In this document: positions 1 through 5,890 of the stretch, in pieces
Layout of the letters: each line of letters starts with the position of its first letter
Position numbering within the stretch: the first letter of the stretch is position 1
Assembly (NCBI GenBank): GCA_014359855.1
Contig: JACIYQ010000218.1
Location: 1 to 5,890 of the forward strand
Source: Parvibaculum sp.
GTDB taxonomy: Bacteria > Pseudomonadota > Alphaproteobacteria > Parvibaculales > Parvibaculaceae
Reading direction: 5' to 3'
DNA: 5,890 bases
Notes under the pieces: model-generated
Told to the model about the DNA's origin: nothing
Seen by the model: only the letters and a program-made list of their open reading frames with translations
Database searches by the model: none
Position numbers and translations under genes: made by a program

Positions 1-35
1 TTCCCCATGACGGACGGTCTCTGGCCGTTTCCTGT

Positions 36-41
36 GGGGGG
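36..41 (+). promoter_or_regulatory. Probable ribosome binding site of fliO (decides start)
   Basis: A run of six G lies 10 nt before the ATG at 52. It is the only purine-rich Shine-Dalgarno-like stretch before either candidate fliO start. The earlier ATG at 7 has just six bases of visible upstream sequence and would add 15 residues unlike the FliO family. The run favours the start at 52. Confidence 0.5.
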
Positions 42-51
42 TAAATCCAAT

Positions 52-435
52 ATGGACTTCTCGGAAATCTTCCGGTTCGTTGCGGCACTTGCATTCATCC
101 TTGGGCTGATCGGTGTCTGCGCGATCCTCGCGCGCAAGCTCGGCCTGGTGCCCGGCGTCTCCGCCACCGGCGGTCAGCGCCGCCTCGGTATCGTCGAGGT
201 GAAGGCTGTCGACGCGAAGCATCGTCTTCTGCTGATCCGCCGGGACGGCAAGGAGCACCTGATCCTGACTGGCGGTGAACATCCCCTCCTCATCGAGGCA
301 GGTATCGACGCCCCCCTCCCCGTCGAAACGGAACAGACCGAGACGGGCGCAACCGCGCCGGCTCAGATGGCGCTGCCGTCGCATGTCGTCCAGTTCCAGC
401 GCATCGTGGAATTCATCAAGGAGCGCCGCGCGTGA
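52..435 (+). CDS. fliO: FliO, flagellar type III export gate assembly protein
   Basis: FliO is a small inner-membrane protein that helps assemble the FliP ring of the flagellar export gate. The 127-residue product has one transmembrane helix at about residues 6-28, followed by a short basic turn (ARKLG). A cytoplasmic beta-rich FliO domain follows at about 40-85, with the typical pattern RLGIVEVKAVD, RLLLIRRDGKEHLIL, TGG and PLLIE. A Thr/Ala/Pro-rich linker then leads to a C-terminal helix (VVQFQRIVEFIKERRA). The length and order fit compact alphaproteobacterial FliO proteins. An in-frame ATG at 7 would give 142 residues, but the start at 52 puts the membrane helix right at the N-terminus and has a G-rich Shine-Dalgarno candidate. 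The gene overlaps fliP by 4 nt, which independently supports the assignment because FliO is poorly conserved. The promoter lies left of the window or in the first 50 bases; none is recognisable there. Confidence 0.85.
   Translation: MDFSEIFRFVAALAFILGLIGVCAILARKLGLVPGVSATGGQRRLGIVEVKAVDAKHRLLLIRRDGKEHLILTGGEHPLLIEAGIDAPLPVETEQTETGATAPAQMALPSHVVQFQRIVEFIKERRA
418..423 (+). promoter_or_regulatory. Ribosome binding site of fliP (decides GTG start)
   Basis: AAGGAG sits inside the last codons of fliO, 8 nt before GTG at 432. It is a near-perfect Shine-Dalgarno sequence at ideal spacing. This supports the GTG start over the downstream ATGs at 453 and 477, neither of which has a comparable site. 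Confidence 0.7.
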
Positions 436-1226
436 TCGCCCCCCGAAAATTTATGTCCCGGAAAATCATCGCTGTCATGAAGGTGGTCAACTTCTCGCGT
501 CTCGCCAGCGTCCTCGGCCTCGTGGCGCTGAGCTTCGCCTTCGCGCATCCGGCCGCCGCCGAAACGATCCAGGTCGACCTTTCGGACGGGCTCGGCCTCA
601 CCGATCATGTCGTCCAGATCGTCGCGCTCGTCACGATCCTCAGCCTCGCGCCGTCGATCCTCATCATGGTGACGTCTTTCGTCCGCATCATCGTGGTGCT
701 CGGCCTCCTGCGCACGGCGCTCGGCATGCAGCAGTCGCCGCCGAATGCGGTGCTGGTCAGCCTTGCGCTCTTCCTCACCGCCTTCGTCATGATGCCGACC
801 TTCACCGCCGCCTATGAAGACGGCGTCGAACCGCTGATGAACCAGCAGATGGAAACGGGCGAAGCCTTCGATCGCGCCAGCGTGCCCTTCAAGGCTTTCA
901 TGCTGAAGCAGGTCCGCAAGGCCGATCTGCAGCTCTTCGTCGATCTTTCCAATGCGCCCGAGCCCGAACAGGCCGAGGAAATCGGCCTTCAGGTGCTGGT
1001 GCCCGCCTTCATGATCAGCGAACTTCGCCGCGCCTTCGAAATCGGCTTCCTCGTCTTCCTGCCCTTCATCGTGATCGACATGGTGGTTGCGTCCGTCCTC
1101 ATGTCGATGGGCATGATGATGCTGCCACCGATCATCATCTCGCTGCCTTTCAAGCTGATCTTCTTCGTGCTGGTCGACGGCTGGTCGCTGATTGCCGGCA
1201 GCCTGGTGCAGAGCTTCGGCACCTGA
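432..1226 (+). CDS. fliP: FliP, flagellar type III export gate protein
   Basis: FliP forms, with FliQ and FliR, the helical core of the export gate inside the MS ring, through which rod, hook and filament subunits pass. The 264-residue product is full length. It has a long basic N-terminus and a cleavable signal peptide with hydrophobic core at about 24-38 and probable cleavage after AAA (41-43), as is usual for FliP. The first conserved hydrophobic block spans about 60-124 and includes LAPSILIMVTSFVRI, LGLLRTALG and QQSPPN. A polar periplasmic region follows (125-185), then the C-terminal signature VPAFMISELRRAFEIGF (190-206), IDMVVASVLMSMGMMMLPP (215-233) and SLPFKLIFFVLVDGW (237-251). The GTG start overlaps the fliO stop as GTGA, implying translational coupling. 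An ATG at 477 (residue 16) would leave a more standard signal peptide and remains possible. The identity is secure; only the start is in doubt. Confidence 0.97.
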   Translation: MIAPRKFMSRKIIAVMKVVNFSRLASVLGLVALSFAFAHPAAAETIQVDLSDGLGLTDHVVQIVALVTILSLAPSILIMVTSFVRIIVVLGLLRTALGMQQSPPNAVLVSLALFLTAFVMMPTFTAAYEDGVEPLMNQQMETGEAFDRASVPFKAFMLKQVRKADLQLFVDLSNAPEPEQAEEIGLQVLVPAFMISELRRAFEIGFLVFLPFIVIDMVVASVLMSMGMMMLPPIIISLPFKLIFFVLVDGWSLIAGSLVQSFGT

Positions 1227-1246
1227 AGGAACAAACACGAATTTTG

Positions 1247-1268
1247 CCGGCGCTCAGTTGAGCGCCGG
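1247..1268. terminator. Perfect hairpin between convergent genes, probable bidirectional terminator
   Basis: CCGGCGCTCA at 1247-1256 and TGAGCGCCGG at 1259-1268 are exact inverted repeats, giving at least a 9-bp GC-rich stem with a 4-nt loop (AGTT). The hairpin starts 21 nt after the fliP stop and contains the stop codon and last codons of the opposing gene. The flanks are only weakly T-rich: ATTTTG on the left gives CAAAATT after the stem for the - transcript, and TGTTCCC follows on the + strand. Its position makes a shared terminator likely, but without a clear U tract it could instead be a 3'-end-stabilising stem. Confidence 0.6.
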
Positions 1269-4200
1269 TGTTCCCTCGACCCTCAGCGACGCCAGGAAGC
1301 GTTCGAGCGTATCGACCGAAGCGATCCGGCTCGTCATTTCCCGGAAGGCCATGCCCTGCTCCACGATGGGCTCGGAGACGACCGCAAAGGCGCTCGCATC
1401 GGGGCTCACGCTCATCGCCTCTCCGAACTTCGCCCTGAGCCTCGACAGCCCGTTCTCGTCGCCCGCCAGCGAATAGGCGATGGCGCCGCGCATCACGAGA
1501 AGCCGCGTCTCGTCGTCCAGTGTCTGATCGTACTTCCAGCTTTCGCCGAGGAACATCTCGATCGAAGCGCCTGCCTCCGGCCAGCGTCCCGCATCCCAGA
1601 GCGTGTCCGCCCGGAGCCGCGCCGAGATATTGTCCTTCCGGCCTTCAAGTAGGTCGAGCGCATTGTCGTACTGCTTGCTCTCGGCCAGCGCCCGCGCCTC
1701 CAGCAGCATGCGCCGCTCGGCAAGCGCTTCCGGCAGGAGGTTCTGCTTCGTTGCCCGGAGCGCCGCGAGCGCCTGCTCCGGCTTCTGGTCGATCAGGTAG
1801 ATCGAGGCGAGCCGCGCCGCGACCTGCGCCTTGGCGACGCCGCCGTGAAGCCGGTTCGCGACCTGATAGTCGAGTAGTTGTTCCGCCTGCGTCAGCAGGT
1901 CGACCTCGACGAGCCGCTCCGCGAGGGCGCGGATCATTTCGTCGCCCTTCTGGCCGATCGGCGTCAGTTCCTTGAAGCTGTCGAAAAAGGCGAGCGCCTG
2001 CACCGGCTCCATTTCCTCGATGGCATCGCTGAGGAAATAGTCCGCGAAGATGTCGGACATGCGCACGTTCATCCTGTGCGCTTCCTCGCTGTCGGGATAG
2101 TTCGCGGTCGCTGTCTGCATCTGCCTCAGCGCTTCGTCGATCTCCCCCTCTTCGAGCCGGAATGCCGTGAGCCGCGTCAGGACTTCGAGCTCGAGCGCAT
2201 CGCCGCGCCATGCATAGCGCAGGCTTTCGAGTTCCTTTGCGAAGGTTTCCCCGTCGATCTCGCCGCGCTTGTGCTGCAGCATCGCCTTTCCGAACCGCGC
2301 ACGCGCCGCCACCGGCGGATAGTTTGTCTCGATCGCCGCATCGTAACGTGCCAGCGCCGATTCTCCACCCGAGCGCGCATCGTCCGTCATGGCGCGGACG
2401 AGCAGAATTTCAGCCTCTGCCTTCGCGCTCCCCGGTGCAGCCGGGAAACCCGCCGCATAGGCTTCGGCAGAGTTGACATCGCCACCCTTGAGGGCCGCGA
2501 CAGCGGCCCCTGTCCTGAAGCGCGTGCGCAAATCGTCGCCGAAGGCATCGAGAATGGCGCCCGCGAGTCCAAACTGCGCGCGAGCCTCTTCCCAGTGCCC
2601 GAGTTCCGCCCGCGCGAGCCCTCGCCATGCCGCGGCGTGCGGCGCATTTTCCAGCCCTGTCGCCGAAAGATCGGCGATGGCCTCGACATAACGTCCGCTC
2701 AACACGTTTGCGACGCCCTTGGCCGCGCGGAAGGCAGGGTCGTTCACGAACTTCTGTTCGGCCTCGAGCGCGCCTGCGAAGGCGGCCAGCGCTTCCTGCG
2801 CGAGCCCGTAGCCAAGCAGGAAGCGGCCATAGGCAAAGCGCAGATCGCCCAGCTCCTGCGTTCGCGCATTCGCAAGCCGCACGAGATAATATTGCCGCCG
2901 CTCGGTGAAATTCTTGCCCGGCGCATTGCGCCATTCCGCGAAATGCATCTCGGCCGGCGCTTTTACCGCAGCAACCGAAGTGCCTTCCGCCTCCGGCGCT
3001 TCGGGACCGCCGCCGCCTGCGGACAGCACAAGCCCCTCGCGCCGCGACACGATCACATGGTCGGGCGCCGCTGCCACATTCACATCGTCCGCCACAGGCA
3101 CAATGGCGATGCCCTGCGCCGTCTGCAGAGCCTGGAATTCGACGAAGCTCCGCGGCGTCTGCACGGACTGCACGGGGCCGCGCGCCGTCGCCACGACAAT
3201 GTCGTCACCGACAAGCGGATCGCGCATCCTCAGTATCTTGCGCGTAGCCTTGAGATCGAACGCGACGCTGCCGCGCCCGTCCTCGCGCCAGCTTCGCGAA
3301 AGCGAAATCGGCCGTCCCGTGGTGGTCAGCGTCTCGCCGGCGGAAATGCGCCAGGACGCACCTTCCTCCACAGCGCCGATCAAAACTTTCTCGCTCAGGG
3401 GCACGACAAGCGCGGTCCCTTCCTCGAAGGCCAGAACCTCCGGCGTGCCGAACGAACCGAGCTTCTCCGGTGTTGCATCCGTTGTATCGAGCGGCATCGC
3501 AGCATCGAACACGATCCAGAGCCTGTCCGCCCTTTCAAAGACGGCGGCACCCACAGGCTCCGGCCATTCGACCAGGATGTCGGTCCCGCTCCGGCCCGGG
3601 GTGAAACGCACCACCGCCTTGCCGTCCGGCCGCCTCCCCTGGGGTAGCGGGTTGGTTGCGATCCGCTCCTCGGCGGAATCCTCCGGCGATGCCGCCTCTG
3701 TCTGTGCTTCCGCGCCCTCTTCGGCTTCAGTCTGCGCCGCTTTCGGCTGTATATTCGTCGGGCCGTGGGCGTCTTTCTCGCTGTCCGCCCCCTCCGGGCC
3801 GTAGGTGTGCGACGAGGTGAGTTCCTCGGCTGCCGCCTGCGCTTCCGGGGCGATGCCGCCGCCCGAAGGCTTCAGGTCCAGCACCACGCTCATATCCTCG
3901 CGGAAGTCGCTCACACTCACGCCGGGTTTCAGCGTCAGCACAATGGCAAGCCTGCCATCATGCTCGAGAGCACTCGCATGACTGAGATAGGGCGGCGGGT
4001 CGGCACGCAACGGCGCGAGGTCCACTCGGGCCGCCCGGTCGAACGTAATGGTGGCAAGCCCCTCCCGCTCCACAAGCGAATAGAGGACAGGCTGGTTCCA
4101 GTCGAAGACGAGGCGCGTCATGCCCTCGCGCGCGGCGACGCGCACCGCAAGGCCGGGCTCTTCGATCGTCGGCTTCTCGACACCCAGCGCCTTGGCCGCA

Positions 4201-4664
4201 AGCTCCGCTTCCGCCTCCGCTCGCTTCTTTTCTGCGGCGGCATCGAGCCGCGCCTGCACATCGGCCGGCAGCGGCGGCGGCTTGCCGCTCCAGCTGGGCG
4301 GCATGAGATCGACATAGACGGAGTTCTCAGCCTGCTTCGTATCGAGCCAGAAATCCGTCGTCAGCGCGAGGCGGATGGTGCCCTTGTCGCCGTCCTGCCG
4401 GGCCAGCGCAACATAGCGCGGCATCTGGCGGACGAATTCCTCGGCGTCCGCATCGAAAGGCTTGTCGAACTGAAGAACGAGAATGCCGGCATTGATCGTG
4501 GCGCGGTAGCCGGGAACCTTGTCGGGAAAGGTGAAAACCATGCGCCCATAGCCGTCCTTTTCGCTGAGCGACAGCGTCGTGGCGGCGGCGGCGCGGGCTG
4601 CGGGCGCAAGCGCGGCGGCGAGCAGGAACAGGCTGGCAATAACCGCCAAAGCGCGAAAGCGCAT
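1254..4664 (-). CDS. Large secreted protein: AMIN-like beta modules plus TPR helical repeats, flagellar cluster
   Basis: No gene symbol is known to me; homologues next to motE are usually called only 'tetratricopeptide repeat protein'. The product has 1136 residues. A signal peptide spans about 1-25 (basic MRFR, hydrophobic core 6-20, ARA before the cut), so it should be periplasmic. Residues 30-545 are beta-rich and look like four diverged copies of one module, at about 30-121, 172-266, 350-442 and 456-545. A charged Ala/Glu-rich helix (133-165) and an acidic, probably disordered linker (269-345) separate modules. A short Gly/Pro/Glu linker (549-575) leads to a helical-repeat half (590-1040) with about ten TPR-like helix pairs, clearest at 606-639, 643-674, 676-706, 820-855, 942-972 and 979-1008. 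The ATG at 4664 is chosen because AGGAGAAGG precedes it and the signal peptide starts there; an upstream in-frame ATG at 4724 would bury the signal. The flagellar neighbourhood suggests a periplasmic motor or cell-wall scaffold, which is inference. Confidence 0.9.
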   Translation of the reverse strand: MRFRALAVIASLFLLAAALAPAARAAAATTLSLSEKDGYGRMVFTFPDKVPGYRATINAGILVLQFDKPFDADAEEFVRQMPRYVALARQDGDKGTIRLALTTDFWLDTKQAENSVYVDLMPPSWSGKPPPLPADVQARLDAAAEKKRAEAEAELAAKALGVEKPTIEEPGLAVRVAAREGMTRLVFDWNQPVLYSLVEREGLATITFDRAARVDLAPLRADPPPYLSHASALEHDGRLAIVLTLKPGVSVSDFREDMSVVLDLKPSGGGIAPEAQAAAEELTSSHTYGPEGADSEKDAHGPTNIQPKAAQTEAEEGAEAQTEAASPEDSAEERIATNPLPQGRRPDGKAVVRFTPGRSGTDILVEWPEPVGAAVFERADRLWIVFDAAMPLDTTDATPEKLGSFGTPEVLAFEEGTALVVPLSEKVLIGAVEEGASWRISAGETLTTTGRPISLSRSWREDGRGSVAFDLKATRKILRMRDPLVGDDIVVATARGPVQSVQTPRSFVEFQALQTAQGIAIVPVADDVNVAAAPDHVIVSRREGLVLSAGGGGPEAPEAEGTSVAAVKAPAEMHFAEWRNAPGKNFTERRQYYLVRLANARTQELGDLRFAYGRFLLGYGLAQEALAAFAGALEAEQKFVNDPAFRAAKGVANVLSGRYVEAIADLSATGLENAPHAAAWRGLARAELGHWEEARAQFGLAGAILDAFGDDLRTRFRTGAAVAALKGGDVNSAEAYAAGFPAAPGSAKAEAEILLVRAMTDDARSGGESALARYDAAIETNYPPVAARARFGKAMLQHKRGEIDGETFAKELESLRYAWRGDALELEVLTRLTAFRLEEGEIDEALRQMQTATANYPDSEEAHRMNVRMSDIFADYFLSDAIEEMEPVQALAFFDSFKELTPIGQKGDEMIRALAERLVEVDLLTQAEQLLDYQVANRLHGGVAKAQVAARLASIYLIDQKPEQALAALRATKQNLLPEALAERRMLLEARALAESKQYDNALDLLEGRKDNISARLRADTLWDAGRWPEAGASIEMFLGESWKYDQTLDDETRLLVMRGAIAYSLAGDENGLSRLRAKFGEAMSVSPDASAFAVVSEPIVEQGMAFREMTSRIASVDTLERFLASLRVEGTPALN
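3030..4577 (-). repeat. Four diverged protein-level copies of an AMIN-like beta module
   Basis: By-eye alignment of the translated product shows a recurring pattern: a strand ending in VF or VE (GYGRMVFTF, GMTRLVFDW, GTDILVEWP, GRGSVAFDL), a short loop, then a strand with IVFD, ITFD or LQFD. About 15-25 residues later comes a second half with a charged turn and two more strands (GTIRLALTTD, GRLAIVLTLK, GTALVVPLS, GIAIVPVAD), closing with VYVDL, VVLDL, WRISA or VIVSR. Each copy is about 90 residues. The short strand-turn-strand pattern recalls AMIN domains, which in AmiC and PilQ associate with the cell wall. The fourth copy is the weakest. The repeat is at protein level, not obvious in the DNA. 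Confidence 0.5.
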
Positions 4665-4669
4665 GCCGA

Positions 4670-4678
4670 CCTTCTCCT
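4670..4678 (-). promoter_or_regulatory. Ribosome binding site of the TPR gene (decides start)
   Basis: On the - strand AGGAGAAGG ends 5 nt before ATG at 4664. This strong Shine-Dalgarno match fixes the start at the signal peptide rather than at the in-frame ATG 60 nt upstream. Confidence 0.8.
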
Positions 4679-4782
4679 GTTGCGCGAAATTTCGGTGAGA
4701 TCGAGTCACGCCGCTGCGTCCCAAAAGCTTCTGCCCACGAATGACGGCTTTCTGCCGCCATCGGGCAGTCTAGGCATCGCCG

Positions 4783-4798
4783 GTTAAGTGGGACTTAA
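4783..4798 (-). promoter_or_regulatory. Putative CtrA binding site, TTAA-N7-TTAAC
   Basis: Read on the - strand the sequence is TTAAGTCCCACTTAAC, an exact match to the consensus TTAA-N7-TTAAC bound by the alphaproteobacterial response regulator CtrA, which controls many flagellar genes. It is also a 15-bp inverted repeat (TTAAGT, CCC, ACTTAA). The trailing C of the consensus occurs only on the - strand, so it points towards the TPR gene, whose ATG is about 118 nt downstream. The AT-rich half sites stand out in very GC-rich surroundings. CtrA itself is not in the window, so binding is inferred from the motif and context. Confidence 0.6.
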
Positions 4799-4821
4799 GG
4801 GTGCGGAGGCAAAAGGCCGGA

Positions 4822-5562
4822 TTAGCTGGCTTTTCCGCCACTGGAAAGAACCGCGGCCGGCGTCTCTGCCTCATCCGCGCCCTCACCCGCCCGGATTCCG
4901 GAAAGCCGGTCGCCGGTCGCGAGCTCGACGGTCAGGTCCTGTGCCACGACGGGATCCATCGCGGCGAGCACGGCGGACATCTTTCGCGGCTGCATCCGCT
5001 TCACCACGTCGAGCAGCACGCCCATGTCGAGACGTTCGAAAATGCGGGCCGCATCCTTCGGTTTCATGGTCTCGTACATCGACACGAGCCCGGCGATCCG
5101 CGCCTCGTTCGCCTCGTCTTCCGCGCCGATCCGCTCGTTGATCCGCGCTTCGATTTCTTTCAGTTCGGCGATCCGTTCCTCGACGCGCCTTTCGGCGGCG
5201 GCGAGCAATTGTTCGCGCGTGTCGAGTTCCCCGGCACGCGTATCGAGTTCCTTGCGCCGCGAGGCGAGGCTCTGCAGCACGGTGCGTTCGGACTTGCTGA
5301 TTTCCGGTTCGGCGGCGGGCGCTTGCGACGGGGGCGTAGCGGCGGCCGTCTCGCCGGCCGCGGTGTCACCATCGCCCGCTGCCTCGCCATGCGCTTCGGC
5401 TTCTTCGCCGGATTTCTCCTCCGGCGCACTGGCCTGGGCAATCGAAATCGCCGAGATCGTCGCGCTGCCCTCGCCGCCAGTTGCAAGATCGGCGAGCTTC
5501 AGCACCAGCAACAGCGAGGCGCAAAGAATGACAGTCGGAAGAAGGCGAAGACGGTCGAGCAT
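4822..5562 (-). CDS. motE: MotE-family motility protein (MgtE N-domain-like), periplasmic
   Basis: In Sinorhizobium MotE is a periplasmic chaperone for MotC, a protein needed for flagellar rotation. This 246-residue product has a short N-terminal hydrophobic segment (about 7-24, basic residues before it) acting as signal or membrane anchor. An acidic Ala/Glu/Pro-rich linker (45-86) follows, then a long charged coiled coil (about 88-155) with a doubled ELDTR motif (105-109, 112-116). The C-terminal domain (158-215) resembles the MgtE intracellular N domain: LVSMYETMKPKDAARIFERLD, VLLDVVKRMQPRKMSAVLAAMDP and AQDLTVELA. The rest of MgtE, including its membrane channel, is absent, so this is not a magnesium transporter. 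The ATG at 5562 follows a weak AGGGAA site, 22 nt after the preceding gene, so the two are probably cotranscribed. The linker and coiled coil make it longer than many MotE proteins. No motC is visible, so the client protein is unknown. Confidence 0.85.
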   Translation of the reverse strand: MLDRLRLLPTVILCASLLLVLKLADLATGGEGSATISAISIAQASAPEEKSGEEAEAHGEAAGDGDTAAGETAAATPPSQAPAAEPEISKSERTVLQSLASRRKELDTRAGELDTREQLLAAAERRVEERIAELKEIEARINERIGAEDEANEARIAGLVSMYETMKPKDAARIFERLDMGVLLDVVKRMQPRKMSAVLAAMDPVVAQDLTVELATGDRLSGIRAGEGADEAETPAAVLSSGGKAS

Positions 5563-5584
5563 CCGGTTTCCCTGTACGTTGAAC

Positions 5585-5890
5585 TCAGCGTGCCTTCTTC
5601 AGCGCCTCGAGAAGCTGATTCGCGGCGCGCGCGGCGACAGCGGCATCGCGCGCGGTAGGTGACGGCGGCGCGGCATGGCGCGGTCCGGCGGCGGGTTGCA
5701 GCGGTGCGCGCGGCGATGCCATGCGCTCGGCCGGTGCCACGCCCCGCCCAAGCCGTTCGGCGATCCTCTCGCCGGATTCGATCATGAGCGAAAGCTCATC
5801 GGCGAGTACGCGTGCCCGCGTGACGCCGTCGCCGAGCTCCGCGCCCGTGGCGGCGCTAGCCTGCTTCAGCGCTTCGATGGCCGATGCGGC
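5585..5890 (-). CDS. DUF6468-like flagellar cluster protein, C-terminal part (5' end outside window)
   Basis: The reading frame stays open to the window edge, giving at least 102 residues, so the start and any N-terminal membrane helix lie outside. An ATG at 5785 is internal and not the start. The first 45 visible residues match the DUF6468 pattern as I recall it: AIEALKQASAATG, then VTRARVLADELSLMIESGERIAERL, predicted to form two long helices. An Ala/Pro/Arg-rich, probably disordered stretch follows, ending in a helix (AARAANQLLEALKKAR). DUF6468 proteins are found in alphaproteobacterial flagellar clusters, typically between fliM and motE, and motE is indeed the next gene, 22 nt away. Their function is unknown. 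The family call rests on remembered pattern and position; fliM is predicted just beyond the window's right edge. Confidence 0.7.
   Translation of the reverse strand, partial: AASAIEALKQASAATGAELGDGVTRARVLADELSLMIESGERIAERLGRGVAPAERMASPRAPLQPAAGPRHAAPPSPTARDAAVAARAANQLLEALKKAR

Larger units (their letters stand above)
4665..4821 (-). promoter_or_regulatory. motE-TPR intergenic region, probable promoter of the TPR gene
   Basis: This 157-nt gap is the only sizeable one in the window and is large for adjacent same-strand genes. It holds the CtrA-type box (4783-4798) and the TPR-gene Shine-Dalgarno (4670-4678). Downstream of the box on the - strand, TAGACT at 4772-4767 could be a -10 element and would put the transcript start near 4760, about 95 nt before the ATG; no canonical -35 is visible, as is common at activator-dependent promoters. 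No sigma-54 type -24/-12 pair was found. Confidence 0.4.

Noticed and set aside
7..51. fliO start at ATG 7
   Set aside because: It would add 15 non-family residues ahead of the membrane helix, and the G-rich ribosome site lies inside this stretch, pointing to ATG 52.
363..1238. 291-codon open frame on the - strand
   Set aside because: It is antisense to fliP, with a His/Asp/Glu/Arg-rich product typical of the complement of a hydrophobic gene; FliP is certain.
1878..3647. 589-codon open frame on the + strand
   Set aside because: It lies antisense within the TPR gene; the product is Arg/His/Cys-rich with no recognisable domain, and the opposite strand encodes a coherent signal peptide and TPR protein. 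Long antisense frames are expected in GC-rich genes.
4665..4724. TPR gene start at the upstream ATG 4724
   Set aside because: It would put 20 polar residues before the signal peptide and place the strong Shine-Dalgarno inside the coding region.
3765..4787. 340-codon open frame on the + strand
   Set aside because: Antisense to the N-terminal part of the TPR gene and its promoter; Arg-rich composition and no family resemblance.
4808..4836. Imperfect hairpin at the motE 3' end (AAAAG/CTTTT core) as a terminator
   Set aside because: The stem has single-base bulges, the T run is inside the stem rather than after it, and it overlaps the motE stop. It could attenuate read-through, but the evidence is weak.
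4801..5658. 285-codon open frame on the + strand
   Set aside because: Antisense to motE, whose MgtE-like domain and coiled coil are clear.

Overview
This window is part of a chromosomal flagellar gene cluster from a GC-rich alphaproteobacterium. The taxonomic call rests on three things. One is a MotE-type protein next to a gene matching the alphaproteobacterial DUF6468 family. Another is a large periplasmic TPR protein beside them, and the third is a perfect CtrA-type box (TTAA-N7-TTAAC) in the intergenic gap. The genus cannot be resolved from the sequence alone.

Layout. On the + strand, fliO (52-435) and fliP (432-1226) are translationally coupled and encode membrane parts of the flagellar type III export gate. 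On the - strand, read from right to left, come a DUF6468-like gene (5' end beyond the window, ends at 5585), motE (5562-4822) and a 1136-residue secreted TPR protein (4664-1254). The two gene groups converge, and their 3' ends meet at a perfect GC-rich hairpin (1247-1268) that probably terminates both transcripts. No RNA genes, mobile elements or CRISPR arrays were seen; every base is either in a gene or in a gap shorter than 160 bp.

How the genes work together. FliO and FliP build the export gate that secretes rod, hook and filament subunits. The - strand genes look like motor-side or periplasmic accessory functions: MotE is a periplasmic motility protein, and DUF6468 genes usually sit between fliM and motE. 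The large TPR protein has a signal peptide, a beta-rich N-terminal half and a helical-repeat C-terminal half. It is separated from motE by 157 bp holding the CtrA-type box, so it probably has its own cell-cycle/motility-regulated promoter as well as any read-through from motE.

The most interesting item is the TPR protein. Its N-terminal half appears to contain four diverged copies of one AMIN-like beta module, a feature that a standard annotation of 'tetratricopeptide repeat protein' would hide. Its architecture (periplasmic beta domain plus TPR superhelix, encoded beside a stator-related gene) resembles that of motor scaffold proteins such as Campylobacter PflA, but homology is not claimed.
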